21,012 nt of DNA from Legionellales bacterium (GTDB taxonomy: Bacteria; Pseudomonadota; Gammaproteobacteria; Berkiellales; Berkiellaceae), in the NCBI GenBank assembly GCA_023266435.1, contig JAHFQF010000011.1, positions 1 through 21,012 on the forward strand. Reading direction: 5' to 3'. Made by a program: the position numbers and the translations under genes. The notes beneath the pieces were generated by a model, which had not been told where the DNA came from, did no database searches, and saw only the letters and a program-made list of their open reading frames with translations. Below, one piece after another: positions 1 to 7,346 of this stretch. The stretch's first letter is position 1. Every line of letters begins with the position of its first letter.

Positions 1-57
1 GCCACCTTGTTTCAAATAGTTTATCGCTTTTAATCGTAGATCTACCGAATAGCTCAT
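1..57 (-). mobile_element. IS630-family transposase, N-terminal end (partial)
   Basis: The reverse complement starts with ATG at 57-55 and reads MSYSVDLRLKAINYLKQGG, 19 codons without a stop, before the window ends. The pattern 'M-x-Y-S-x-D-L-R-x-K-x-I-x-Y-x-x-x-G-G' is the usual opening of the helix-turn-helix domain of IS630/Tc1-mariner type transposases. Only this N-terminal fragment is visible, so I cannot tell whether the element is intact or whether its terminal inverted repeat lies in 58-110. The transposase is transcribed away from the DH-domain gene that starts just to its right, so an IS end lies within about 100 bases of that gene's 5' region. The family call rests on a short stretch. 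Confidence 0.7.
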
Positions 58-89
58 TGTTTTCCAAAAGCCTTATTCTAACAGAAATA

Positions 90-120
90 TTAACCCATTT
101 GAATTTTAATTAACTATATA
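90..120 (+). promoter_or_regulatory. AT-rich upstream region of the DH-domain gene, possible weak promoter
   Basis: This stretch between the transposase start and the ATG at 124 is very AT-rich. It contains TATATA at 115-120 and TTAACC at 90-95, separated by 19 bases, which is longer than the ideal 17. TTAATTAAC at 106-114 also occurs inside the perfect palindrome GTTAATTAAC (17964-17973) upstream of the second tandem paralogue. The promoter reading is weak. A regulator-binding site is possible but is not shown. Confidence 0.25.
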
Positions 121-200
121 AAGATGGAATACTTTGTGGGGTTAGCTCAGGGGTACTAGGAGTATCTGAAGCTGATAAGCATAACATAGATAGCACACGT

Positions 201-230
201 TCTAGTCTTAGTTCTAGTCTTAGTTCTAGT
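201..230 (+). repeat. 12-bp tandem repeat, 2.5 copies
   Basis: TCTAGTCTTAGT is repeated twice and followed by half a copy (TCTAGT). In the frame that continues into the DH-domain protein it encodes a serine-rich run, S-S-L-S-S-S-L-S-S-S. The unit is a multiple of three, so copy-number change would preserve the frame. It supports this stretch being protein-coding (a flexible N-terminal segment), although it lies upstream of the first in-frame start codon. Confidence 0.7.
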
Positions 231-299
231 AATTCTGGATTTGTACAAGCTGATGTAACTAATTCGGAAAAGCAATCTGTAGAAGCAACAAAACCTGAG

Positions 300-2189
300 T
301 TGAGTCAATTGCAGCAGAAACAAGGTGAATTAACTCAAACAGAAAGTGATTTTTTTTACGATTTGCAATATTTGAGTGGTCAATTACCTAGAGAATTAAA
401 AGATCTTGAATCGGAATATCCAGGTCAGGATTTAAAATCTCTTACAATATGTATGGAAGAATTGGGGAAATCTATTGAATCATTAATTCAGAGTACATTA
501 GGGTTTTATAAAAATTTGAAAGAAAACCCGACAAGTGAAGAAGCTAAAAAAGCATTTGCGTTACATCTGGGGAACTTTGCAGAATTCACTGGATTGTACA
601 AACAATATAAGCAACATATTGATATCTTGGTAAAAGAAAAACCAAAAATCCATAGACACAATGCAAAGAAAAAAGGAGCGGCTGAAAAAACAATTACTAT
701 TCCGAAAAAAACCTCAGAACTACCCATTAAGCATCCAGAGATGCCTGCGCCTGATCCAAATAAAATGGCAAGTAACTCATTATTGAGTTTTGATTCCAGT
801 TTATTGAAACCTGTACAGCGTGTATTAAAATATCCGTTATTATTTAAAGAGATTATACAAGAATCTAAAGATGATGAGCGTGAGGCTTGGTACACATTGG
901 AGGCTAAAGCTAAATCTACTGCCGAGACGATCAATGAAATGCATCGAATGAATCAACAGCATTTCTTCAATCTTTGTTTAGAGGGAATGAGTGTGATTAC
1001 AAAACAAGATAGGTCTGGTCAAGAACTACTCAAGCTAATGAGACAAGCAAAGACGCCAGAAGAAAAATTAAAATTTTCAGATAGTGCAGACATGAAAAAT
1101 ATCTTGCAGTATTTCGAGAAAAAATCTCCTGACCAATATAAATTATTACAAAAAAATTCTTTAGAGTTTATTAGTAAGTCAGAATTAAGAGAAGCTTGGC
1201 AGGAGTATTCACATCTAGACGCTAAGATGCAGAAAGCAGAAAGTGGTTTTTCTGAGCATGAGATGACGCTTTATCGATCACAGATGTTATATGTGAAAGA
1301 GCAGTTATATCAAGGTGATATTCAAGGTGTTAAAAACGCACTGAAGGTAGCAGAGGTGTTCTTTAGATCTAGAGAGTTGGGGATACAAATTGAAGAGCTT
1401 AAGCAGCAGTGTGCGCTGCTAGACGTTCAACTACAAGCGTTGCCAGATGATAAATTTAAAGTTGCGAAAGGAAAAGGGATTGCTGAAATTTTAACTTCCC
1501 TTAATAAAGCAACCCCAACAACGGTTGAAGTATTATCACGACTAGTCGCGGAGATTGGCGAAGAGATTAATGAGCATAAAGAGCTGAGCTCAGCTATGCA
1601 ATTATACGCAACACTAAAGGAGAAAATAGATAAAGCAACGGGAGCAGATTTGTATGAGGCCGAGATGTTTTATATGCAGGAAAAATTAGCTCATGCTAAA
1701 GAAAATATTACGCGAAACGATACACCAGCGGCGTTGGGTTTTCTGCAGGAAATTCAGAAGGCATTTTCAGAGATTGAACGATTTAAAAAATTACCATCCT
1801 TATCAGCTCAAAAAACCTCCAGGTTGAGTATGCGAGGCGTGCTTGGATCGCTCATTCAGAAGGTCGTTTCTTCATTATTGAGGATTGGTCATCCAAATAA
1901 AGTTTCGCCAGAGGCCCGAGATCCAGCGCTTAGAGCATCGGATACTGTGCTTGATGTGCCTGATAATCGCCGTTCGAAGACTCAACCAGCAGGCACACCG
2001 ACTCAGCAGATTGGTGGCGGCCCGCATGATCCGTCTCAGTTGCAGCAACAGAAACATACAAAAACTCCAGTCGGCTTCCTGCCAGAATTGCAGGAGGTGC
2101 AGAAGAAGAGGGCGGAACAACAGAATCAGTGTCCGGGCACGGGCGGTAGTGATCCAGATCCGCGCAGGAGGCCTGACTCTCAGTGTTGA
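300..2189 (+). CDS. Protein with eukaryotic-type Dbl-homology (RhoGEF) domain; candidate secreted effector
   Basis: This 629-residue protein carries a eukaryotic-like DH domain at about residues 16-215. The hallmark CR3 helix is clear: LLKPVQRVLKYPLLFKEII at residues 168-186 closely matches the L-I-K-P-x-Q-R-x-x-K-Y-P-L-L-L-x-E-L-L signature of Dbl-family exchange factors. It is followed by a helix ending I-N-E-M, as in DH domains. Upstream, E-S-D-F-F-Y-D-L resembles CR1, and F-A-E-F-T-G-L-Y-K-Q-Y (93-103) resembles CR2. A basic and proline-rich insert (about 115-160) separates CR2 from CR3. No PH domain is evident. Residues 220-530 look helical and charged, and the last 90 are rich in Pro, Gln and Gly. 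By family knowledge, DH domains load GTP on Rho GTPases, which bacteria lack, so export to a host cell is inferred. The start is uncertain. TTG at 300 is the first in-frame start and has only a weak ribosome site, yet the frame is open back to 114 and looks coding. One extra G in the G-run at 138-141 would join it to ATG 124. Confidence 0.85.
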   Translation: MSQLQQKQGELTQTESDFFYDLQYLSGQLPRELKDLESEYPGQDLKSLTICMEELGKSIESLIQSTLGFYKNLKENPTSEEAKKAFALHLGNFAEFTGLYKQYKQHIDILVKEKPKIHRHNAKKKGAAEKTITIPKKTSELPIKHPEMPAPDPNKMASNSLLSFDSSLLKPVQRVLKYPLLFKEIIQESKDDEREAWYTLEAKAKSTAETINEMHRMNQQHFFNLCLEGMSVITKQDRSGQELLKLMRQAKTPEEKLKFSDSADMKNILQYFEKKSPDQYKLLQKNSLEFISKSELREAWQEYSHLDAKMQKAESGFSEHEMTLYRSQMLYVKEQLYQGDIQGVKNALKVAEVFFRSRELGIQIEELKQQCALLDVQLQALPDDKFKVAKGKGIAEILTSLNKATPTTVEVLSRLVAEIGEEINEHKELSSAMQLYATLKEKIDKATGADLYEAEMFYMQEKLAHAKENITRNDTPAALGFLQEIQKAFSEIERFKKLPSLSAQKTSRLSMRGVLGSLIQKVVSSLLRIGHPNKVSPEARDPALRASDTVLDVPDNRRSKTQPAGTPTQQIGGGPHDPSQLQQQKHTKTPVGFLPELQEVQKKRAEQQNQCPGTGGSDPDPRRRPDSQC

Positions 2190-2233
2190 AATAATCTTTC
2201 GCAGCTTAGAGTAGGCCCTTGCTCAAAGTATCA

Positions 2234-2267
2234 AAGCCTAGGCTATTGCCTTGGCTTCTTCTTTTTT
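2234..2267 (+). terminator. Rho-independent terminator of the DH-domain gene
   Basis: The arms AAGCCTAGGC (2234-2243) and GCCTTGGCTT (2248-2257) pair over 10 positions with one T-T mismatch around a TATT loop, and CTTCTTTTTT follows. This is a standard intrinsic terminator for the plus strand, 45 bases after the DH gene stop. It overlaps the last codons of the convergent glutamine synthetase gene. Read on the minus strand there is no T-run, so it appears to work one way only. Confidence 0.8.
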
Positions 2268-3332
2268 AGGTTGTAATGCATAGTCTAGATTACAAATGGT
2301 TGCAATCAAGCGTGAGGATACTTCATAGGGATCACAATTAGATCCTGGGCGTCTGTCTTCTAAGTAACCACAGCCCTGTTGTTTCACATGGGAAGGAACG
2401 CGTACAGAGGCCCCGCGATCGGCTACACCTGAGCGAAACTCGTGAATAGAGCAGGTTTCATGATGACCAGTCAAACGTTCTTCTAGACCATGGCCATAAA
2501 CAGCAATGTGCTCTTTATGTTTTTCACGTAGACGAGCGGTGGCATCTTCAATGGCTTTAAGACCGACTTTAGGTGTACGAGTGTGCTTGGTTGAAAAATT
2601 AGTATGGCAACCTGCACCGTTCCAATCCCCTTTCATGGGTTTGTTATCAAAGCTGACGGTTACTTCATAATCTTCAGCAATACGACAGAGCAACCAGCGC
2701 GCGACCCAGAGTTGATCGGACACAGTGAGGATATCGATGTCTTCTTCTTCAGAGCCACGATAGCCTAATTGAAACTCCCACTGTCCTGGCATGACTTCGG
2801 CGTTGGTGCCAAACAAGAGTAAATCAGCATCCATACAGGCTTGTGAGTGTTCTTCAACGATATCACGTCCAAAAATTTTCTCACTGCCCACAGCACAATA
2901 ATAAGGACCTTGGGGTTTAGGTGACCCTGTAGTGGGCCAGCCTAGGGGGCGACCTTCTTTAAAGAAAGCGTATTCTTGTTCGAAGCCAATCCATGGATCG
3001 TGATCTTGGCCGCCTTTTGCCAATAGATGTCTGAGTAACGCACGGGTGTTGCTTGCGTGTGGAGTGCCGTCGTTATCATAGACTTCACAAAGTACCAAGT
3101 AGTTGCCATCGCCACGAAGTGGATCTAGGCATACAAACGCTGGTTTGAGTAAAAGATCGGAAAAATGTCCTTCGCTCTGAGCAGTGGAAGAGCCATCAAA
3201 GCTCCAATCAGGAAAGTGCTCTAAAGTCACTTCTTCTGCTTCGTCATCAATATCGATGACTTTTGATTTTGAACGCAATTGCTTGGTAGGTTTAGTCCCA
3301 TCAAGCCAAATATACTCGGCCAGGCCAATCAT
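2238..3332 (-). CDS. glnII: Glutamine synthetase, type II (eukaryotic-like GSII)
   Basis: It makes glutamine from glutamate, ammonia and ATP in the cytoplasm. At 364 residues it has GSII size (about 350-370), well short of the usual bacterial GSI (about 470). Visible motifs, numbered from the chosen start, are W-S-F-D-G-S-S-T near residue 45, G-F-E-Q-E-Y near 116, NGAGCHTNFSTK at 238-249 (ATP/glutamate site) and E-D-R-R-P-G-S-N-C-D-P-Y near the C-terminus; this last is usually R-P-A-S-N in the family. The start is set at ATG 3332 because GGAGG lies five bases upstream (3342-3338); an upstream ATG at 3344 would put that ribosome site inside the gene. No adenylylation loop of the GSI type is present. 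It stands alone: the DH gene converges on it, and folE2 lies upstream across a gap of about 130 bases. GSII is found in scattered bacteria, so transfer is possible but not shown. Confidence 0.93.
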   Translation of the reverse strand: MIGLAEYIWLDGTKPTKQLRSKSKVIDIDDEAEEVTLEHFPDWSFDGSSTAQSEGHFSDLLLKPAFVCLDPLRGDGNYLVLCEVYDNDGTPHASNTRALLRHLLAKGGQDHDPWIGFEQEYAFFKEGRPLGWPTTGSPKPQGPYYCAVGSEKIFGRDIVEEHSQACMDADLLLFGTNAEVMPGQWEFQLGYRGSEEEDIDILTVSDQLWVARWLLCRIAEDYEVTVSFDNKPMKGDWNGAGCHTNFSTKHTRTPKVGLKAIEDATARLREKHKEHIAVYGHGLEERLTGHHETCSIHEFRSGVADRGASVRVPSHVKQQGCGYLEDRRPGSNCDPYEVSSRLIATICNLDYALQPKKEEAKAIA

Positions 3333-3337
3333 GAAGT

Positions 3338-3342
3338 CCTCC
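3338..3342 (-). promoter_or_regulatory. Ribosome binding site deciding the glutamine synthetase start
   Basis: On the minus strand GGAGG is followed by ACTTC and then ATG at 3332-3330. The site overlaps the first codons of the longer alternative frame, which argues for the shorter protein. Confidence 0.7.
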
Positions 3343-3466
3343 ATTGGTATCAGTTAGTAGTTAGTACAGAAAATTGTGCAGTCTCAGCATATCAGAGTCC
3401 ATTTACGCAAACCAGCGCTTCTCTTAAGCTGACTTAAAATGTCATGGCGTTTGCGGCAACCCTACT

Positions 3467-4246
3467 TTATAAGTGGGTAATGCTGGCAAAAGCAGAGTGA
3501 TTATGAATCGACTCAAAATTCTCTGAGCTCACCGTATAACGCTGGACGGCAGCATGCTGATTTAAAGTTTGGGCTAAATCTCGGACTACATCCTCAACAA
3601 ACTTGGCATTTTCATAGGCGCGCTCGGTCACGTATTTCTCATCAGGCCGTTTGAGTACACTGAAGAGGGCACAAGATGCTTGAGACTCTACCATTTGAAT
3701 GAGCTCGGTGGCAGTGAGACGGCCGTTTGGTGTTAAGGTGGCTGCGATACTGATTAAGGATCGCTGATTGTGTGCTCCATATTCAGAGATTTGTTTTGAA
3801 CAAGGGCATAAACTGGTGACGGGGACATGGACTATCAAGGTATTACTGACTTGATGTTGATGGCAGTCAGTTTCTAGCTCAATCTCATAATCCATGAGGC
3901 TTGGCGTTCCCGAAACAGGGGCTTTTTTCTCTATGAAAAAAGGCAATCGGATATTCACATAGCCATCAGTGGCATGTAGTCGAGTCATCATCGTATCTAA
4001 GAAACTGGGCATACTGGCAACAGATAATGAAAAAGTCTCTGTACCTAATAATTCGATAAATCGGGACATGTGCGTCCCTTTGACGTCATGGGGTAGATTC
4101 ACATACATGTTAAATCGGCCTACGCCATTAGTTGGTCGGCTTTCACTATCGGTGAAGCACACGGGATGTCGATAGTCTTTGATGCCCACCCGGCTGATCG
4201 CAATGTTTCTATGATCCGAGTAACTCTGTACGTCAGCGATTGTCAT
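3467..4246 (-). CDS. folE2: GTP cyclohydrolase FolE2 (type IB)
   Basis: It converts GTP to 7,8-dihydroneopterin triphosphate, the entry step for folate and also for queuosine precursors. The 259 residues match the FolE2/COG1469 family in length. The N-terminal block (V-G-I-K-D-Y-R-H-P, residues 20-28) and the central active-site block V-P-V-T-S-L-C-P-C-S-K-x-I-S-E-Y-G-A-H-N-Q-R-S (141-163) are clear. The conserved cysteines are C147 and C149. Type IB enzymes do not depend on zinc as the FolE type does and are often under Zur control, but I see no convincing Zur palindrome here. ATG 4246 is preceded by a weak TAGGT site. The gene lies 54 bases downstream of dxs on the same strand and could be co-transcribed. 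Confidence 0.94.
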   Translation of the reverse strand: MTIADVQSYSDHRNIAISRVGIKDYRHPVCFTDSESRPTNGVGRFNMYVNLPHDVKGTHMSRFIELLGTETFSLSVASMPSFLDTMMTRLHATDGYVNIRLPFFIEKKAPVSGTPSLMDYEIELETDCHQHQVSNTLIVHVPVTSLCPCSKQISEYGAHNQRSLISIAATLTPNGRLTATELIQMVESQASCALFSVLKRPDEKYVTERAYENAKFVEDVVRDLAQTLNQHAAVQRYTVSSENFESIHNHSAFASITHL

Positions 4247-4300
4247 TTTTACCTATCCAGTGTGTGATTAGCTACCCTAAGGATAAATTTTTCCATAAAC

Positions 4301-6226
4301 CTAGGAATTTACTTGAAATGCATAAGCTTTACAAGGTAAATGGCTTATTTTTTCCTGAATGCGATTGAAAATACTGTCTTGGTCCAACTGACAACTTTGG
4401 TACATTTCGGCTAAAGTCCCATGCTGAATGAAATAGTCTGGCAGACCAAGATGTAACATAGCCACCTGATGCAAATGATTGGCTTGGATCACTTCATTGA
4501 TAGCGCTACCTGCACCTCCCGCGACTACATTTTCTTCCAGGGTCACGATTAACTCATGTGTCTGTGCGAGCTCTAAAATAAGCGCTTCATCCAATGGTTT
4601 CACAAAACGCATATCCACCACGGTGGCGTCCAAGCGCTCACCCACAGCCAAGGCTTTATGTAAGATAGGTCCGAAAGCGAGTAGCGCCACGCGCTGTCCT
4701 TTACGGCGAACAAGCGCCTTACCCAAAGGAAGAGGCTGGCTGTCTTTTTGAATGCTGAGCCCTAGGCCATTTTCTCGTGGATAGCGCACACAAGCTGGTC
4801 CTTGATAGTGCATGCCTGTAGTGAGCATCTGCCAGCATTCATTTTCATCGCTGGGTGTCATGATGAGTAAATTTGGGATACAGCGTAGAAAGCTTAAATC
4901 AAAATTACCCGAGTGTGTCGGACCATCTGGCACAAGCCCAGCGCGATCAATAGCAAACAAGACAGGTAAATTTTGAATGGCGACATCATGCACCAACTGA
5001 TCATAAGCGCGTTGTAAAAACGTAGAATAAATCGCCACGACGGGTCGCATGCCTTCGCAGGCAAAGCCAGCAGCCACAGTCACTGCATGTTGTTCGGCGA
5101 TACCCACGTCATAAAATCTCTCCGGAAACTGTTTGGCAAACTCTACCATGGCAGAGCCTTCACACATGGCTGGAGTAATCCCCACTAAGCGAGGTTCTTG
5201 GCTGGCATAATACGTCAACCATTGGCCAAAGACTGCGGAGTAACTGAGCTTTTTAGCTTCGGCTGCTTTAATTGGTGTGGCAGCAACTGGGGTGGGCGCG
5301 GCCTCTTTATGATAAAATCCTTTACTCACTGCATGATAACCAATCGGATCTTTTTCGGCAGGCGCAAAGCCTTTGCCTTTTTGCGTGATGACGTGCACTA
5401 ACTGTGGGCCAGAAAGTGATTTGACGGTATCAAAAGTTTTTAATAGGCTTGGCAAATCATGCCCATCAATGGGGCCTAAATAATTAAAGCCCAGCTCTTC
5501 AAAGAGTGTGCCTGGTAAAACAATGCCACGTAAGTGGGATTCGGTACGGCGTGCAAACTCCCAGACGGGGGGGATGCGTTCAAGAATTTTCTTTCCACCT
5601 GCTTTCACTTGTGCATACATCTTGCTGGAGACAATGCGAGCAAAGTAGTTAGATAAAGCGCCGACATTACCTGAGATGGACATGTTGTTGTCATTCAGCA
5701 CCACGATTAAGTTTGCACGTGCATGACCAGCATGATTCAAAGCTTCGAAAGCCATCCCAGCGGTCATCCCACCATCACCAATGACTGCAATCGCGTGACG
5801 GGGTGTTTCTTGATGTTGAGCAGCCAAGGACATACCTAATGCTGCACCAATAGAGGTGCTAGAGTGTCCTACCCCAAATGTGTCGTAAATGCTTTCTTCA
5901 CGTGCTGGAAAAGGTGCTAATCCGTCTCTTTGACGGATGGTGGCTAATTTGTCTAAACGCTCAGTCAAAATTTTATGCGGGTAAGCTTGATGGCCTACGT
6001 CCCAAACAATGCGATCATGGGGCGTATTAAAACTGTAATGGAGGGCCAGTGTGAGCTCAACGGCGCCTAATCCAGCACCCAAGTGACCACCAACATGGTT
6101 GAGGGTACTTAGGATGACTTCGCGGATTGCCTCAGCGATTTCGGGGAGCTTCCTAGCATCCAACTGCCTTAAGGCCGCTGGATTTTGAATGTCTTCTAAG
6201 CATTGAAATGCTTGTTGTTTGTCCAT
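4301..6226 (-). CDS. dxs: 1-deoxy-D-xylulose-5-phosphate synthase
   Basis: It condenses pyruvate with glyceraldehyde 3-phosphate to DXP using thiamine diphosphate, the first step of the MEP isoprenoid pathway, which also feeds thiamine and pyridoxal synthesis. The 641 residues are close to the usual 620-640. The TPP motif is G-D-G-G-M-T-A-G-M-A-F-E-A-L-N-H (150-165) with N-D-N-N at 178-181. G-V-G-H-S-S-T-S-I-G lies at 118-127. The transketolase-type catalytic region D-V-G-I-A-E-Q-H-A-V has its glutamate at 378, and D-R-A-G-L-V-P-D-G-P-T-H-S-G lies further on. A C-terminal transketolase domain ends the protein. ATG 6226 is preceded by a weak AGAGAT site. The gene follows ispA, but with 214 bases between them that hold a palindromic repeat, so it may be transcribed separately. 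Confidence 0.97.
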   Translation of the reverse strand: MDKQQAFQCLEDIQNPAALRQLDARKLPEIAEAIREVILSTLNHVGGHLGAGLGAVELTLALHYSFNTPHDRIVWDVGHQAYPHKILTERLDKLATIRQRDGLAPFPAREESIYDTFGVGHSSTSIGAALGMSLAAQHQETPRHAIAVIGDGGMTAGMAFEALNHAGHARANLIVVLNDNNMSISGNVGALSNYFARIVSSKMYAQVKAGGKKILERIPPVWEFARRTESHLRGIVLPGTLFEELGFNYLGPIDGHDLPSLLKTFDTVKSLSGPQLVHVITQKGKGFAPAEKDPIGYHAVSKGFYHKEAAPTPVAATPIKAAEAKKLSYSAVFGQWLTYYASQEPRLVGITPAMCEGSAMVEFAKQFPERFYDVGIAEQHAVTVAAGFACEGMRPVVAIYSTFLQRAYDQLVHDVAIQNLPVLFAIDRAGLVPDGPTHSGNFDLSFLRCIPNLLIMTPSDENECWQMLTTGMHYQGPACVRYPRENGLGLSIQKDSQPLPLGKALVRRKGQRVALLAFGPILHKALAVGERLDATVVDMRFVKPLDEALILELAQTHELIVTLEENVVAGGAGSAINEVIQANHLHQVAMLHLGLPDYFIQHGTLAEMYQSCQLDQDSIFNRIQEKISHLPCKAYAFQVNS

Positions 6227-6376
6227 TGTTTATCTCTACTCTTTAAAACCGTGTGGTACACGCAACCTGCGTATCCGCAAAACTCAATCAAGCGTCCGCA
6301 AGGCTGTCATCATTGCTCTGAAAGTCCCATGGTCAGCACATACTGGGGTATGAGCACGGAGGGCAGCGTGATGGTT

Positions 6377-6409
6377 TATAGCCAAGCATTTCGAAGTATC
6401 TTGGGTATA
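6377..6409. repeat. Palindromic intergenic repeat, copy in the ispA-dxs gap
   Basis: The arms TATAGCCAAG (6377-6386) and CTTGGGTATA (6400-6409) are inverted repeats matching at 9 of 10 positions around a 13-base spacer. The same arm type (TATA-x-CCAAG / CTTGGGTATA) occurs at 18012-18052. GAAGTATCTTGGGTATA here also matches, in reverse complement, much of the left part of that element (TATAACCAAGATACTTC). It lies in the 214-base gap that otherwise shows nothing coding; a short open frame across it has no support. It may be a mobile palindrome or a transcript-end hairpin. Confidence 0.55.
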
Positions 6410-6440
6410 TGTCTTGCACCTGTAGACTACTTTGGCAATT

Positions 6441-7346
6441 TCAATAGCGCCGAGTCAATAATACTTGAATAATGCGTCTTAAAAGACCTGCATTATCGCC
6501 TAAAATGGCCAATTTGGCCATTGCTTGTTCGCTCAAAGTGGTGGCATAGGCTTTAGCCCCCTCAATACCCAGTTGGCTGACGTATGTTAGTTTTTTTTGT
6601 GCCAGGTCTTTTTGAGCAGTTTTCCCTAATTGGTGTGTGTCCTCTTGATAATCTAAAACATCATCTTGTACTTGAAAAGCCAGGCCTAAAAGCAGACCAA
6701 AATCACTCAACTGTTGGTACGTTTCCTCGTCTACGTTGGTAGAAGCTTGTAGGCCCAAGAGAATACTGGCTTGTAATAATGCCCCTGTTTTCTGTAAATG
6801 ACAGGTTTTTAAAGCATCGATGGTTACAGTCCCTGCTGGTTGATTGGTTTGTAACAAATCCAGCGATTGCCCACCGACCATCCCCTCAAAACCAGCGGCA
6901 AGACTCAAGGTGTGACATTGTTTTAATTGTTGTGCGGAGGACAGCAAGGGATTTGGCTGGGATAAGACAGAAAAGGCAAGGGCTTGCAGCGCATCTCCCG
7001 CTAAAATAGCAGTAGCCTCATCATAGGCCACGTGGCAGGTTGGTTTGCCTCGTCGTAAATCATCATCATCCATGGCGGGCAAATCATCATGCGCCAATGA
7101 ATAGCAATGAATGAATTCAATGGCGGCGGCGGCAGGGTCTAGGGCTTCCAATGGAGTGTCGAAACACATGCCTGTTAGGTACGTGAGTAGAGGTCTGAGG
7201 CGCTTGCCACCATTTAAGACGGCATGAGCCATTGCCTGACTGAGCCAAGTTTTGGGGGGCGGGGCTACGGGTAGATACACGCGTAATTTCTCATCAATGC
7301 GCGCTAGCAGAGGCATGAACTCTGGGGTTGAAAATAATTTACTCAT
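6441..7346 (-). CDS. ispA: Farnesyl/geranyl diphosphate synthase (IspA)
   Basis: A soluble trans-prenyltransferase that joins IPP to DMAPP and GPP to give farnesyl diphosphate for quinones and undecaprenyl phosphate. From ATG 7346 it has 301 residues, the usual length. The first aspartate-rich motif is D-D-L-P-A-M-D-D-D-D-L-R-R-G at 87-100 and the second is Q-V-Q-D-D-V-L-D at 225-232. G-G-K-R-L-R-P (46-52) binds the diphosphate. The frame is open further upstream (ATG 7403), but the 7346 start overlaps the xseB stop by 8 bases, a typical coupled arrangement, and gives the family's normal N-terminus. Short-chain product length is inferred from the IspA-type fit and was not tested. Confidence 0.95.
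   Translation of the reverse strand: MSKLFSTPEFMPLLARIDEKLRVYLPVAPPPKTWLSQAMAHAVLNGGKRLRPLLTYLTGMCFDTPLEALDPAAAAIEFIHCYSLAHDDLPAMDDDDLRRGKPTCHVAYDEATAILAGDALQALAFSVLSQPNPLLSSAQQLKQCHTLSLAAGFEGMVGGQSLDLLQTNQPAGTVTIDALKTCHLQKTGALLQASILLGLQASTNVDEETYQQLSDFGLLLGLAFQVQDDVLDYQEDTHQLGKTAQKDLAQKKLTYVSQLGIEGAKAYATTLSEQAMAKLAILGDNAGLLRRIIQVLLTRRY

Noticed and set aside
1875..2214. Extra open frames on both strands over the C-terminal end of the DH gene
   Set aside because: They are shadows caused by the higher GC and repetitive Gln/Pro/Arg composition. The DH frame is continuous and ends at a good terminator.
4247..4300. Possible Zur box near folE2
   Set aside because: The CCTAGG-containing stretch does not match the Zur palindrome pattern, and it lies between co-directional dxs and folE2 with no clear promoter.
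6203..6472. Plus-strand open frame of 89 codons between ispA and dxs
   Set aside because: It overlaps both flanking genes and the palindrome, matches no recognisable family and has no ribosome site.
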